From NCBI GenBank assembly GCA_017991275.1, contig JAGNMH010000033.1:1-16380 (forward strand): a stretch of 16,380 nucleotides of DNA. Direction: 5' to 3'. A program made the position numbers and the translations under genes. This DNA comes from Acidobacteriota bacterium. GTDB lineage: Bacteria; Acidobacteriota; Blastocatellia; RBC074. A model generated the notes under the pieces. The model searched no databases and was not told where the DNA came from. It saw only the letters and a program-made list of their open reading frames with translations. Positions 7,403 to 15,467 of this stretch are shown piece after piece. The number at the start of each line of letters is the position of its first letter. The stretch's first letter is position 1.

Positions 7403-7957
7403 CTATTGCACTGCCCCTGCTTCGACAGTGTAGCTCTTTGCTTTGCTTTCGATCGCTTTTGAGAGGTCAATTATAGCCAACAAGTCTGTTTGAGCCTGTT
7501 GGGCCTGGTCGGTATTAAAGACTTTGCTGTTCTGATGGATTGGATTGTGGGCAAAATCATAGATAAGTTTGGCAATTCGTCGGATGGATTTGTCGAATTC
7601 CTGTGGTGTGTTGATTTCTTTGTCTATCTTTGAGGGGTCGGCTAAATCCCCCAAAGCCATCATAGAACGCAATGCTTTGGCGGATTTGTTGATTATGCGA
7701 ATATCTTTTGCCAATCGTTTTTGGGTTAGTCGCTTCTCTTCATGTTCCTTTAGAAGGTTTTGACTTGTAACCTGAAGGTCTCGAAAGTTTTTGGTAAATT
7801 GCTGACGGGCATAGGCACGGTCACGTTCACGCTCAAGAGATTTGCTTCCTTGCCCAATGTCGCCCTTTGCAATTACGGAAACAGAGAGCGAAGACATGAG
7901 GCTGAGAGCGATGACTACTAAGTATAAAGTTATTATTTTTTGCACTACGGATAACAT
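7403..7957 (-). CDS. Small exported or membrane-anchored helical protein of unknown function, downstream of hemL
   Basis: I do not recognise this family. The chosen start is ATG at 7957, which has GGAG (7969-7966) 8 bases upstream; the longer reading frame from a TTG at 8002 lacks such support. The product is 184 residues. Residues 1-30 form a signal peptide or membrane anchor (LYLVVIALSLMSSLSVSVIA). The rest is highly charged and predicted helical (LERERDRAYARQQF, LLKEHEEKRLTQKRLAKDI), with a conserved-looking segment FDKSIRRIAKLIYDFAHNP. It has no cysteines and no catalytic motif. It lies 41 bp after the hemL stop on the same strand, so the two are probably co-transcribed, but nothing in the sequence ties it to tetrapyrrole synthesis. 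Confidence 0.75.
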   Translation of the reverse strand: MLSVVQKIITLYLVVIALSLMSSLSVSVIAKGDIGQGSKSLERERDRAYARQQFTKNFRDLQVTSQNLLKEHEEKRLTQKRLAKDIRIINKSAKALRSMMALGDLADPSKIDKEINTPQEFDKSIRRIAKLIYDFAHNPIHQNSKVFNTDQAQQAQTDLLAIIDLSKAIESKAKSYTVEAGAVQ

Positions 7958-7998
7958 CTTACTTACTCCACTCAGATAAGTAATCTTGTCAAGAAGCT

Positions 7999-9288
7999 TC
8001 AAATTCGGGCCATAGCATTGCGCGTTGCATCAATTGTGAGATCAATGATCTCGTCTGTGTGGGCTATTGAAACAAATCCTGCCTCAAATTGTGAGGGAGC
8101 CAGATACACGCCTTGTGTCAGCATGGCATGGAAAAACCTTGAGAAAGTTTCCCGATTGCTACTTCCCGCTGTTGTCCAGTCAAAAACTGGTCCCGATGTA
8201 AAAAAGCAGGTGAACATGGAACCTACACGATTGCTGGTTGTCTGAAAACCGGCGTCGCGCGCAGCCACAGCCATGCCATCAACCAATTTCGCCGTTGTTT
8301 TTTCAAGTTGAGGGTATGGGTTCAGCGATTTCAACAAGCGCAGAGTCGTCAACCCGGCGGTTACAGCCAGCGGATTGCCGGACAGTGTCCCTGCCTGATA
8401 AACCGGCCCGACCGGAGCAACGACATCCATGATTTCCCGCCTTCCGCCGAAGGCTCCAACAGGCAAACCGCCACCTATGATTTTGCCAAGACACGTCATA
8501 TCCGGTTTGACGCCGTAAAGCTGTTGCGCCCCTCCGTAACTGACGCGGAAACCGGTCATGACTTCGTCAAAGATCAAAATCGCGCCGTGCTTTTCGGTGA
8601 TGTTGCGAACCAATTGCAAGTAGTTTTTAGCAGGAGGCACGCACCCCATGTTGCCGACAACTGGCTCTATAATAACTGCGGCAATTTGATCGCCAAGCTG
8701 ATCGAACACTTGCTCAAGCGCCGCTGAATCATTGAATGGAACTGTGATTGTATTTTGGGCGACTTCAGCTAACACGCCTGGCGAATCAGGCAAGCCGAGT
8801 GTCGCGACACCGGAACCAGCACGCACCAGCAAACTGTCGCCGTGACCGTGATAACAGCCTTCAAATTTGACGATCTTTGGGCGACCTGTGAAGCCACGCG
8901 CGACCCGAAGCGCGGACATTGTCGCTTCAGTTCCGCTGGAAGTCAGCCGCAGCTTTTCAATCGAAGGAAATGCTTCGATCACCTCTTCGGCCAATTCAAT
9001 TTCCAGTTCTGTTGGAGCGCCGTAACTGGTTCCGCGAGTCGCTGCTTGTTGAATGGCCACAATTACTTCGTCGTGAGCGTGACCCAGAATCATAGGCCCC
9101 CACGAACCGACATAATCAATATAACTATGGCCGTCGGCGTCAGTAATCATTGGGCCTTTGGCGGATTTGATGAACAGTGGGGTACCGCCTACGCCGCGAA
9201 AAGCGCGGACAGGGCTGTTGACTCCGCCGGGAATAACTTGTTGTGCATGCTCAAACAGAGCCGCCGAATTGGGATAATTGATGTTCAT
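7999..9288 (-). CDS. hemL: Glutamate-1-semialdehyde 2,1-aminomutase
   Basis: This PLP enzyme of the C5 pathway converts glutamate-1-semialdehyde to 5-aminolevulinate in the cytoplasm, the committed precursor of heme and other tetrapyrroles. The 429 residues match the usual family length. Diagnostic segments are PGGVNSPVRAF near residue 20, GSWGPMILGHAH at 61-72, SSGTEATMSALRVAR at 117-131, FEGCYHGHGD at 142-151, FDEVMTGFR (Asp241 contacts the PLP ring nitrogen) and CLGKIIGGGLPVGAFGG with the Schiff-base Lys269. The start ATG at 9288 gives the normal N-terminus; the Shine-Dalgarno there is weak. It is divergent from the zinc-ribbon gene and followed by the small exported protein. Confidence 0.97.
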   Translation of the reverse strand: MNINYPNSAALFEHAQQVIPGGVNSPVRAFRGVGGTPLFIKSAKGPMITDADGHSYIDYVGSWGPMILGHAHDEVIVAIQQAATRGTSYGAPTELEIELAEEVIEAFPSIEKLRLTSSGTEATMSALRVARGFTGRPKIVKFEGCYHGHGDSLLVRAGSGVATLGLPDSPGVLAEVAQNTITVPFNDSAALEQVFDQLGDQIAAVIIEPVVGNMGCVPPAKNYLQLVRNITEKHGAILIFDEVMTGFRVSYGGAQQLYGVKPDMTCLGKIIGGGLPVGAFGGRREIMDVVAPVGPVYQAGTLSGNPLAVTAGLTTLRLLKSLNPYPQLEKTTAKLVDGMAVAARDAGFQTTSNRVGSMFTCFFTSGPVFDWTTAGSSNRETFSRFFHAMLTQGVYLAPSQFEAGFVSIAHTDEIIDLTIDATRNAMARI

Positions 9289-9341
9289 AATGTTCGCTAT
9301 CTTGCGCCGAAGCGCGGGCTTATGTGATGATGCGCCCGCAT

Positions 9342-9371
9342 TTCATACCATTCATCACAAAAAATTTGCAA
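9342..9371 (-). promoter_or_regulatory. Possible hemL promoter
   Basis: On the minus strand TTGCAA (9371-9366) and TATGAA (9347-9342) are 18 bases apart, each matching the sigma-70 consensus at 4 of 6 positions. The resulting leader would be about 45 nt and would contain most of an inverted repeat GCGGGC/GCCCGC (9314-9319 with 9334-9339). This is weak evidence from sequence alone. Confidence 0.3.
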
Positions 9372-9417
9372 AGCAGTTTTTCAAGAAATTGTTTAGCTGG
9401 TGTTGGCGGTCGGAAAA

Positions 9418-9435
9418 CCCGCAAACTTTTGCGGG
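9418..9435 (+). promoter_or_regulatory. Leader hairpin upstream of the zinc-ribbon gene
   Basis: CCCGCAAA and TTTGCGGG form a perfect 8-bp inverted repeat with a 2-base centre, realistically a 7-bp stem with a 4-base loop. It lies 33 bases before the TTG start and does not cover the ribosome site. No T-run follows, so it is not a terminator; it may be an mRNA-stabilising 5' hairpin or a protein-binding palindrome. Confidence 0.4.
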
Positions 9436-9468
9436 AAAGCCCCGCGCCCCATTTTCAAGGAGGACCAT

Positions 9469-10173
9469 TTGAACCCGGAATTGAGTCAACTTATTTCGCT
9501 CCAGGATGTGGATGTCGAAATCAAACGAATCAAAGCGGAGATAGAATCGCTCCCTGCCAAACGCGAGGAGCTTGAAAGTCAGTTCGCGGCTGAAAACAAA
9601 GAGTTCATTGATCTTAAACAACAATTGGACGCGGCGCTAACACAGAAAAGCAACCTGGAAGAAGAGATTGATTCCGAGCAACAGAAACTGGAAAAATTCA
9701 AAACCGACCAGATGAAAGCAACCAACGAACGGGAGTATTCCACCTCAGTCCGCGAAATTGACACTGCTAAAAAAACCATCAGCACTCTGGAAACTGAGCT
9801 TCTGAAATTGATGGAACAAGTCGAAAAACTTGATGCGCAAGTCAAAGAACGTAGCCCGGAAATCGAAACCAAGCGCATTGAGATGGAAAGACAGCTTACC
9901 GAATACACAGCCTTAGCCAAAGCTGACGCCGAAAAACTGGAAAAGCTGCTGGTAGAACGAACTCCAATGGTTGAGACGTTAAGCCCCGAAACTCGCTCGA
10001 CTTACGACCGCATGTCAAAAATCAAATCCGGGTTGGCGCTTTCCGAAGCCCTTGATTACAAATGCCTTGCTTGTCGAATGACCATCCGCCCTCAAGTTTT
10101 CAATGACATACGCCGTGGCGAAAACCTAATCACTTGCGAAAACTGCGGCAGGATTTTGTTCTTTCGAGGCTGA
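9469..10173 (+). CDS. Coiled-coil protein with C-terminal C4 zinc ribbon (COG1579 type)
   Basis: The product is 234 residues when started at TTG 9469, which is preceded by a near-perfect Shine-Dalgarno AAGGAGG (9457-9463) with 5-base spacing. The in-frame ATG at 9400 lacks a ribosome site and would add 23 atypical residues. Residues about 8-180 are a long antiparallel coiled coil rich in Glu, Lys and Gln. The C-terminus holds two CxxC pairs (CLAC and CENC) of a zinc ribbon, with the segment GENLITCENCGRILFF typical of the family. Known relatives include Helicobacter HP0958/FlgZ and Chlamydia CT398, linked to sigma-54 or secretion partners; the general role is nucleic-acid or protein binding and is not settled. 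Nothing here shows a specific partner. Confidence 0.92.
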   Translation: MNPELSQLISLQDVDVEIKRIKAEIESLPAKREELESQFAAENKEFIDLKQQLDAALTQKSNLEEEIDSEQQKLEKFKTDQMKATNEREYSTSVREIDTAKKTISTLETELLKLMEQVEKLDAQVKERSPEIETKRIEMERQLTEYTALAKADAEKLEKLLVERTPMVETLSPETRSTYDRMSKIKSGLALSEALDYKCLACRMTIRPQVFNDIRRGENLITCENCGRILFFRG

Positions 10174-10377
10174 ATCAAAATTTATTCTGTCGCAATCTTT
10201 TTGAATAAGCCAACACCACTGACGAAAGCGCCCGAATCGCGCTCCCCGCGACCATGTGACAGATAGCATTTCCCGCTTACTAACAGGAAGAATCAGCAGT
10301 TTTCATTTACCAACAGGCTTTGCAGCATAGTGCATGTTCAGCCGCCTGCCTGTTACCTGCCACTGAATCCACGCGAC
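10174..10377. other. Convergent intergenic region with no clear terminator
   Basis: These 204 bp separate two convergent genes. An inverted repeat TTATTC/GAATAA lies at 10182-10187 and 10203-10208, and a small TCGCG/CGCGA hairpin at 10237-10251, neither followed by a convincing T-run. TTACTAACAGG (10277-10287) and TTACCAACAGG (10307-10317) form a direct repeat with a 30-base period. No gene was seen. Confidence 0.5.
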
Positions 10378-13300
10378 CTAGAACGTCAGTTTCAACCCGA
10401 ACTGAAGCTGACGCGACGAGGTTTTTGTCGTAGTAATCAATCCAGCGCTGCCCACTGCGCCAGTGCTGGAAAATACCGTGCGCTGGCTTGGAATTGAAAA
10501 GTTCGGGTGATTGAGCGAGTTGAAAACCTCTGTGCGGAATTGCAGATTCAGCCGTTCGCCCAGTTTGAAGGTTTTGTTCGCGGCCAGATCAATCGTCGCC
10601 AGTCCCGGCCCAATCAGCGTGTTGCGCCCCAACGTGCCGTAATACCCTGCCGATGGAAGCACAAAGGCCGACGTATCGAAGTACTTATTCGGCCCTCCCA
10701 AAATAGGATTGTTGCTCTTGCCTGAAACAAGGTCTGGGCGTTGAGGCGAGGTTCCGGCTTGAAAACGCGCCCGCGCTTGATCAAAACCGACGACAACCGA
10801 AAATGGATTGCCTGACGCAAACGAAGAAATCGCGTTGAACTGCCAGCCAGCCGTCAACCATTCCGGCCCGCCGAAATGCGGCAGTTCCGTGGTCACATAG
10901 CTGACGAAATAATGCCGTAAATCGAAATTGGAAAGCCCGCGTTCGGCGCTGCGGCTGTCAGGGTCTTGCGGCAAATCGTTGTCGCCGCCTTGCGTGGTGA
11001 CAATCGAACCGTCGTCAATCGCTTTTGACCAGGTATAGCTGCTGTGAAACGAGAGGTATTTGTTGCGACGATATTCGAAAGTGGTTTGCAATCCGTTGTA
11101 AGAAGATTGCCCGTCTGTTGTTTTGTGGCGTATGCCGCTGAAGTTCGGATTTCTGACCGTCGAAGTCGTCGGGAAAAACTTGCGGCCATCGGCTTGAATC
11201 GTCGGGATCGCCTGATTCTGGTCAATCAAACGAACTTCGTGCAATCCGCGTTGCCGAACAAAAGCGACAGTCAGCGTTGCGCCCTTCGCCACTTCGCGCT
11301 GGATGCTGAAATTGGTGTGCATGGAATAAGGATTTTGCGGTTCGTAAACCAAAGTATCCTGCCGCCCCAAGACAAAGTTCGGACTGGAAGTCACCGCCGA
11401 AGCGTTCGGGAAAACAGGATTGCGCACGCTGCCCAGCGTGTAAAACGGCGGCGTGCGATTGGCGGCGTTAGCGTAAAAGTCTGTCCACAATGGATCGAAG
11501 AAAACTCCGAAACTGGCGCGCACGCTGGTTTTGCCGTCGCCGAACGGATCCCAGGCCAATCCCACGCGCGGAGCAAAATTTAGGTTGGAAGGATTTTTGT
11601 ACAGATCACCAACCGTCGAAGTTTTGTCGGTCAGCGGATTGCGGACATTCGCTTCCAGGCCGTCTTTTTCGTGCGGAAGGCTGGTGCGTTCATACCGAAG
11701 CCCGGCATTGACCGTAAGCCGCCTCGACAACCTGAAATCGTCCTGTATGTAAGCCGCCGTCATGGACTGTCGCCAACGCCGCACGACTTCAGAACCGGGC
11801 AGCGCCAGTTCGACAGAACTGGGCGTGGCGCGCAGAAAATTAGCCAGCGAAGTGAATTGATAAAACCCGTAAGGCGATTGCGGGCGGCTGGTCGGCAGAT
11901 AAATCTCTCGATGGTCAACGCCAAGTTTCAGCGAATGACGGCCAACAATCCAGGAAAGATCGTCGCCGACTTGAAACAGATTCAATTCGTTGAAGTTCGG
12001 GCCAAAACGGCTTGGCCCCATTGAAAACAAACCGGTGATGCTGATTTGCCCCAACGGCTGGCCAGGAAAAAACGAAAGCGCCGAATCAATGCTGCGCAAG
12101 GATTCAGGAGTAGTTCGGCTGGTCGAACGGTTGTAACTGAACCGCACATTGTTCAACAACCGTTCATTGAAAATGCGCGTCATTTGCGCCGTTACATACT
12201 GATTGCGTGAAGCTGTGGCGGAACGAAAGAGTTGCAAATTGTCCGGCACGCTGACTTTGGCATTGTTGAACGTGTAGCGCCCAAAGATTGAAGTCTTGTC
12301 CGAAAAGCGATGATCCACACGTCCGGCGACGAAATCTTCGTCATCCAGATTTGAGCCTGACGAAATGTACTGGCCTGTGCCGTCGCCAAAATCTCGCCCG
12401 TTCGGCAACGGAACCAGCGCCAAATATCCCGGCACTGCCGGGTTCACAGTGATTTTCGCCAAGCCGGGAATATCCCCGTTGCGAGCGGCGGCGTTCGGCA
12501 CCACAGCCTGGTTTGTAATTCCCAGACGCTGGCGCAAGCCTTCGTAACTGGCCAGGAAAAATGTGCGGTCGTGTTTAATCGGCCCGCTGGCAACTCCGCC
12601 AAACTGGTTGCGCGCAAAGTGTGGAATTTTCTGGGTGGCCGGATCGAAAAAGTTCTTGGCGTCAAAGGCGCTGTTGCGAACGAACTCAAACGCGGAGCCA
12701 TGCCATTCGTTCGTGCCAGAGCGAGTGACGGCGCTGATGATGCCGCCCGCGCTGCGACCGTATTCGGCGCTGTAACCGTTGGTCAGCACGCGGAACTCCT
12801 GCAAGGTGTCTACGCCAAGCAGGACGCCGGACACGCTGCCGGGCGTGTTGTTGTTGCCGTCGTTGATGTCCGTTTGATCCAGCACAAAGCTGATTTGATT
12901 TGGACGCCTGCCGCCAACCGTAAGCTGAACCCCGCTGCCTGCCGAATCAGAACTGCGGCGCGAAGGCGCAACACCCGGTTTCAACAGCGCAAGTTGCACA
13001 ATGTCGCGTCCGTTAAGCGGCAATTCCCGAATCGAATCCTTGTCCATGACGCTGGAAAGCGCGGAACTTTGCGTTTCAACCTGGCTGACGCCTGCCGTGA
13101 CGACAGTTTCAGAACTGACTGCGCCAACTTTCAAACTGAAATCCAGCCGCGCGCGCTGGCCAACAGTCAGCTCAACGCCTTCGCGCACTTCGGTTTGAAA
13201 ACCGGTTTGCGAAACCGACACGCTGTAAACGCCCAACGGAAGTTGCGTGAAGGTGTAAATGCCAACGCTGTTGGTGTGGGTCACGCGCGTTGCGCCTGTC

Positions 13301-13455
13301 AGCGGCTGGCGAACCGTCACCTTGGTATTTATCAGAACCGCTCCGTTGGCGTCGGAAACCGACCCCGAAAGCTCTGCTGTATTTTGTTGCGCCTGTACCG
13401 CGAAGCTGACCAATAACAGCATCGTCAGGCAGAGTATTTTTTTAACATTAGTCAT
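10378..13455 (-). CDS. Oar-like TonB-dependent outer-membrane receptor with N-terminal carboxypeptidase-regulatory-like domain
   Basis: The product is 1025 residues. A signal peptide covers residues 1-22 (ILCLTMLLLVSFAVQA). A carboxypeptidase-regulatory-like beta module follows at about 27-110 (GSVSDANGAV, VGIYTFTQLPLGVYSVSVS). The plug domain lies at about 125-260 with IRELPLNGRDIVQL, VGGRRPNQISFVLDQTDIND and YSAEYGRSAGGIISAVTRSGTN, all hallmarks of the Oar-like receptors abundant in Acidobacteriota. The remainder is a large beta-barrel ending in a C-terminal phenylalanine (FGLKLTF), the usual BAM signal. ATG 13455 is preceded by AAAGAGG at 7-base spacing. The start lies inside the end of the BNR-protein gene (8-bp overlap), which implies translational coupling. 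The substrate is unknown; a metal or glycan ligand would both fit the neighbours. Confidence 0.95.
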   Translation of the reverse strand: MTNVKKILCLTMLLLVSFAVQAQQNTAELSGSVSDANGAVLINTKVTVRQPLTGATRVTHTNSVGIYTFTQLPLGVYSVSVSQTGFQTEVREGVELTVGQRARLDFSLKVGAVSSETVVTAGVSQVETQSSALSSVMDKDSIRELPLNGRDIVQLALLKPGVAPSRRSSDSAGSGVQLTVGGRRPNQISFVLDQTDINDGNNNTPGSVSGVLLGVDTLQEFRVLTNGYSAEYGRSAGGIISAVTRSGTNEWHGSAFEFVRNSAFDAKNFFDPATQKIPHFARNQFGGVASGPIKHDRTFFLASYEGLRQRLGITNQAVVPNAAARNGDIPGLAKITVNPAVPGYLALVPLPNGRDFGDGTGQYISSGSNLDDEDFVAGRVDHRFSDKTSIFGRYTFNNAKVSVPDNLQLFRSATASRNQYVTAQMTRIFNERLLNNVRFSYNRSTSRTTPESLRSIDSALSFFPGQPLGQISITGLFSMGPSRFGPNFNELNLFQVGDDLSWIVGRHSLKLGVDHREIYLPTSRPQSPYGFYQFTSLANFLRATPSSVELALPGSEVVRRWRQSMTAAYIQDDFRLSRRLTVNAGLRYERTSLPHEKDGLEANVRNPLTDKTSTVGDLYKNPSNLNFAPRVGLAWDPFGDGKTSVRASFGVFFDPLWTDFYANAANRTPPFYTLGSVRNPVFPNASAVTSSPNFVLGRQDTLVYEPQNPYSMHTNFSIQREVAKGATLTVAFVRQRGLHEVRLIDQNQAIPTIQADGRKFFPTTSTVRNPNFSGIRHKTTDGQSSYNGLQTTFEYRRNKYLSFHSSYTWSKAIDDGSIVTTQGGDNDLPQDPDSRSAERGLSNFDLRHYFVSYVTTELPHFGGPEWLTAGWQFNAISSFASGNPFSVVVGFDQARARFQAGTSPQRPDLVSGKSNNPILGGPNKYFDTSAFVLPSAGYYGTLGRNTLIGPGLATIDLAANKTFKLGERLNLQFRTEVFNSLNHPNFSIPSQRTVFSSTGAVGSAGLITTTKTSSRQLQFGLKLTF

Positions 13456-14797
13456 TTGTTCGCCTCTTTGTGATTGGAGTGGTTAAATTGCTGCCAGCCT
13501 TGGCTTTTGCCGGAATTGCTTGATCGGATGAAGCCAGACGGCCGCGTGCCATCATCACTTTCTTTCCGTCTTCTGTGCCTTCTGTCCAGGCGACAAAAAG
13601 ATGATCCGGGCGTTCGTATAACAATGTGGGATAAATGGCACTGCCTGTGACGTGCTTGATGCGTTGAAGCGGCGTCAACGCACCGTTGCCGTCAATCTGC
13701 CGGAAGTAAACATCCAGCTTGTTCCAGCTATCTTTTGCGGCTGCCTGACGTGCCTGAAACACCAAACCAATCGTGTTTTCCAGCCGGACAAGTTTCGGAT
13801 GATTGGCATCCACGAGATTTGTGCTGGCTTCTATTTTTGACGAGAAGTTTGCTCCGTTGTCGCTCGACGAAGTGATAAACAAGCGGGAGCGATCTCCGGC
13901 AGCGGTGTGCCAGGCGATAAACAACTTTCCGCCCAGAGTCGCCAGCGAAGGCCCCGAATGCGGGCATCCGTTAAGTTGCCAGTTGTCTTCAGCAATGCGC
14001 GCTGAAGTGGGGAAGGTCAATCCGCCATCGGTCGAAGTCGCAACGAAAATGTCGCGGACATCGCCATCCATCACTCCGCGCCAGCCGATGTGAAGGGTCT
14101 TGGCGTCCGTGAAAGCAATCGAAGGACGGCAGCAAGGGCACACGTTCAAGGCCACGCGGATGCTTTTTTCAAACGATTGGCCGCGATTGGTTGACCGGGC
14201 AATGTAAAGCCCCGAACTGCCGGACTTGCCCTGCCCTCTGTCGCGGCTATCCAACCACGCGGCATAAATCACGCCATCAGGCCCGACTGCCAATGTGAAA
14301 AACGATTGCGAAACCGGCCCGGTCGGATCAACCGTGACTGACTTGCCGAATGATTTTCCCCAGTCCACCGAACTCGCCAGCCGCAGCGAATTGCGGCCTT
14401 TGTCGTCTTCCGCTGTCCACAAGACATAAAATTCGCGCATCGTCCGCACGATCATCATCGGCGTATTTTCGGAATGCGAAGCGACTTCGCCGCCATCATT
14501 AACTCGCACGGCTTCTTCAAAGCTGTCGCCGCCATCACCAGAAGTTTTCAGCCAGACGCCTTTGTCTTTCAAGTGAAGCAGAAACAATTCGCCGGAAGCC
14601 CGCGTGCCGATTTGCGGATCGCTGCCTTTGGTCACCGGACGGCCTTGAGCTTCAAATGCGTATTGTTCTGCCCCTGCATTTCCAGCCATGCCTTCCAATG
14701 CGGCGAAAGAAGTAATTGCGGCTATGGCAAACAGGAGCAATGCTCTTACAGATACCGAAGTCGCCTCCAACAGTGGAGATAGAACTTTTCTTCTCAT
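13448..14797 (-). CDS. Secreted BNR/Asp-box beta-propeller protein (sialidase-like fold) with CPCC and CPH motifs
   Basis: The product is 449 residues from ATG 14797, which has GGGAG (14809-14805) 7 bases upstream; the in-frame ATG at 14830 lacks this. A signal peptide covers about residues 1-42 (ALLLFAIAAITSFAAL). Five Asp-boxes follow: SGDGGDSF (86-93), SVDWGKSF (143-150), STNRGQSF (202-209), STDGGLTF (255-262) and SSDNGANF (311-318), giving a sialidase-type propeller. The arginine triad of true sialidases was not recognised, so sialidase activity should not be assumed. CPCC (220-223) and NGCPHSGP (CPH at 278-280) stand out as possible metal-binding or disulfide sites. The gene overlaps the TonB-receptor gene by 8 bp, so the two products very likely act together at the cell envelope. 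Confidence 0.88.
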   Translation of the reverse strand: MRRKVLSPLLEATSVSVRALLLFAIAAITSFAALEGMAGNAGAEQYAFEAQGRPVTKGSDPQIGTRASGELFLLHLKDKGVWLKTSGDGGDSFEEAVRVNDGGEVASHSENTPMMIVRTMREFYVLWTAEDDKGRNSLRLASSVDWGKSFGKSVTVDPTGPVSQSFFTLAVGPDGVIYAAWLDSRDRGQGKSGSSGLYIARSTNRGQSFEKSIRVALNVCPCCRPSIAFTDAKTLHIGWRGVMDGDVRDIFVATSTDGGLTFPTSARIAEDNWQLNGCPHSGPSLATLGGKLFIAWHTAAGDRSRLFITSSSDNGANFSSKIEASTNLVDANHPKLVRLENTIGLVFQARQAAAKDSWNKLDVYFRQIDGNGALTPLQRIKHVTGSAIYPTLLYERPDHLFVAWTEGTEDGKKVMMARGRLASSDQAIPAKAKAGSNLTTPITKRRTND

Positions 14798-14980
14798 CGT
14801 TGATCTCCCGGATGAAAAAGATGGAAACAAAAAAAGGAAGCGAGATCACTTATCAGCCTGATTGCCTGATGGATGGGAAACGCAATGCATTGCAGCCTGA
14901 AATCAATTCAGGCAACAACCACGTGCGGAATCTCAACCTGCAAAGGGTTGATTGGTGATAAGCGCGAAAGTAGGAATTCT
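14798..14980 (-). promoter_or_regulatory. 183-bp leader between the Cys-rich and BNR genes with palindromes
   Basis: The leader contains a perfect 12-bp palindrome GCAATGCATTGC (14882-14893) and, right beside it, a hairpin GCCTGAA/TTCAGGC (14895-14913, 7-bp stem, 5-base loop). No T-run follows on the minus strand and no good -35/-10 pair was recognised. The palindrome could be an operator for a dimeric repressor; this is a guess from shape alone. Confidence 0.35.
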
Positions 14981-15412
14981 TCAGCAGGAAAAAACTGGCG
15001 GAGCGCGGGAAGAGTCTGGCGAGAAACGAACCGAACTATAAAAACTATCTTCGCGTCGGCTGACATTGGCTTCCGATTCGTCAGGAGCCAGTAAGTACAA
15101 AAGATTGGCCGCAATCTGGCGTGAAACAATTTTTGAATTTGAAGGCGGCGTGACCGGACAAGGACATGAAGAATCAATTCGATTCTGTTCAATTTCGCCA
15201 ACATTGCTGTGATCCTGGCCTTCGACCCAGAGCTTTGGAGCGGCACAGCAACAATGCCCTTCGGCAACGCAACATTCCATCGAGCAGGTATCAGGCTGCT
15301 GCACCAGCAAAGCTACAGGCGCAGCAGCCCAACTCAGCAAAAAAATCAGCAGCGCGCCAGCGGCTCGCAGATTGATCTTGCTTATCACTTTTTGGAATTT
15401 TGAGAAGTTCAT
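14981..15412 (-). CDS. Small Cys-rich membrane-anchored or secreted protein, unknown family
   Basis: The product is 143 residues. A hydrophobic segment at about 16-38 (AAGALLIFLLSWAAAPVALL) is a signal peptide or anchor. A dense cysteine cluster follows: Cys43, 47, 48, 54, 55 and 56 (TCSMECCVAEGHCCCAA), with Cys83, Cys85 and a C-terminal Cys143. This looks like a metal-binding or redox segment exposed outside the inner membrane. ATG 15412 is chosen because the longer frame (to 15709) only overlaps the oxidoreductase gene antiparallel in phase and has no typical N-terminus; no good Shine-Dalgarno is seen close to it. The gene lies 55 bp after the oxidoreductase and 183 bp before the BNR gene on the same strand. 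I do not recognise a named family. Confidence 0.65.
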   Translation of the reverse strand: MNFSKFQKVISKINLRAAGALLIFLLSWAAAPVALLVQQPDTCSMECCVAEGHCCCAAPKLWVEGQDHSNVGEIEQNRIDSSCPCPVTPPSNSKIVSRQIAANLLYLLAPDESEANVSRREDSFYSSVRFSPDSSRAPPVFSC

Positions 15413-15420
15413 TTTTTGAC

Positions 15421-15445
15421 GGGCGCAGCATACTCCGCTGCGCCC
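15421..15445. promoter_or_regulatory. 9-bp GC-rich hairpin just upstream of the Cys-rich gene
   Basis: GGGCGCAGC (15421-15429) and GCTGCGCCC (15437-15445) form a perfect stem with a 7-base loop. Read on the minus strand it ends 8 bases before ATG 15412 and carries GGAG in the loop. On the plus strand it is followed by CATTTTTA, weakly terminator-like, but no plus-strand gene lies near. It could be a terminator remnant, a translation-control hairpin or a dispersed repeat. Confidence 0.5.
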
Positions 15446-15467
15446 CATTTTTACAAAACGACAAACC

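Noticed and set aside
7958..8002. TTG 8002 start overlapping the hemL stop for the small exported protein
   Set aside because: A 4-base TTGA overlap is possible, but ATG 7957 has GGAG at ideal spacing and places the signal sequence at the N-terminus.
12571..13416. 281-residue plus-strand ORF inside the TonB-receptor gene
   Set aside because: It is an antisense shadow of a receptor with clear plug and barrel motifs, and has no ribosome site or recognisable domain.
14908..15267. 119-residue minus-strand ORF overlapping the Cys-rich gene
   Set aside because: The competing frame encodes a proper anchor plus Cys cluster, while this one has no signal, domain or ribosome site.
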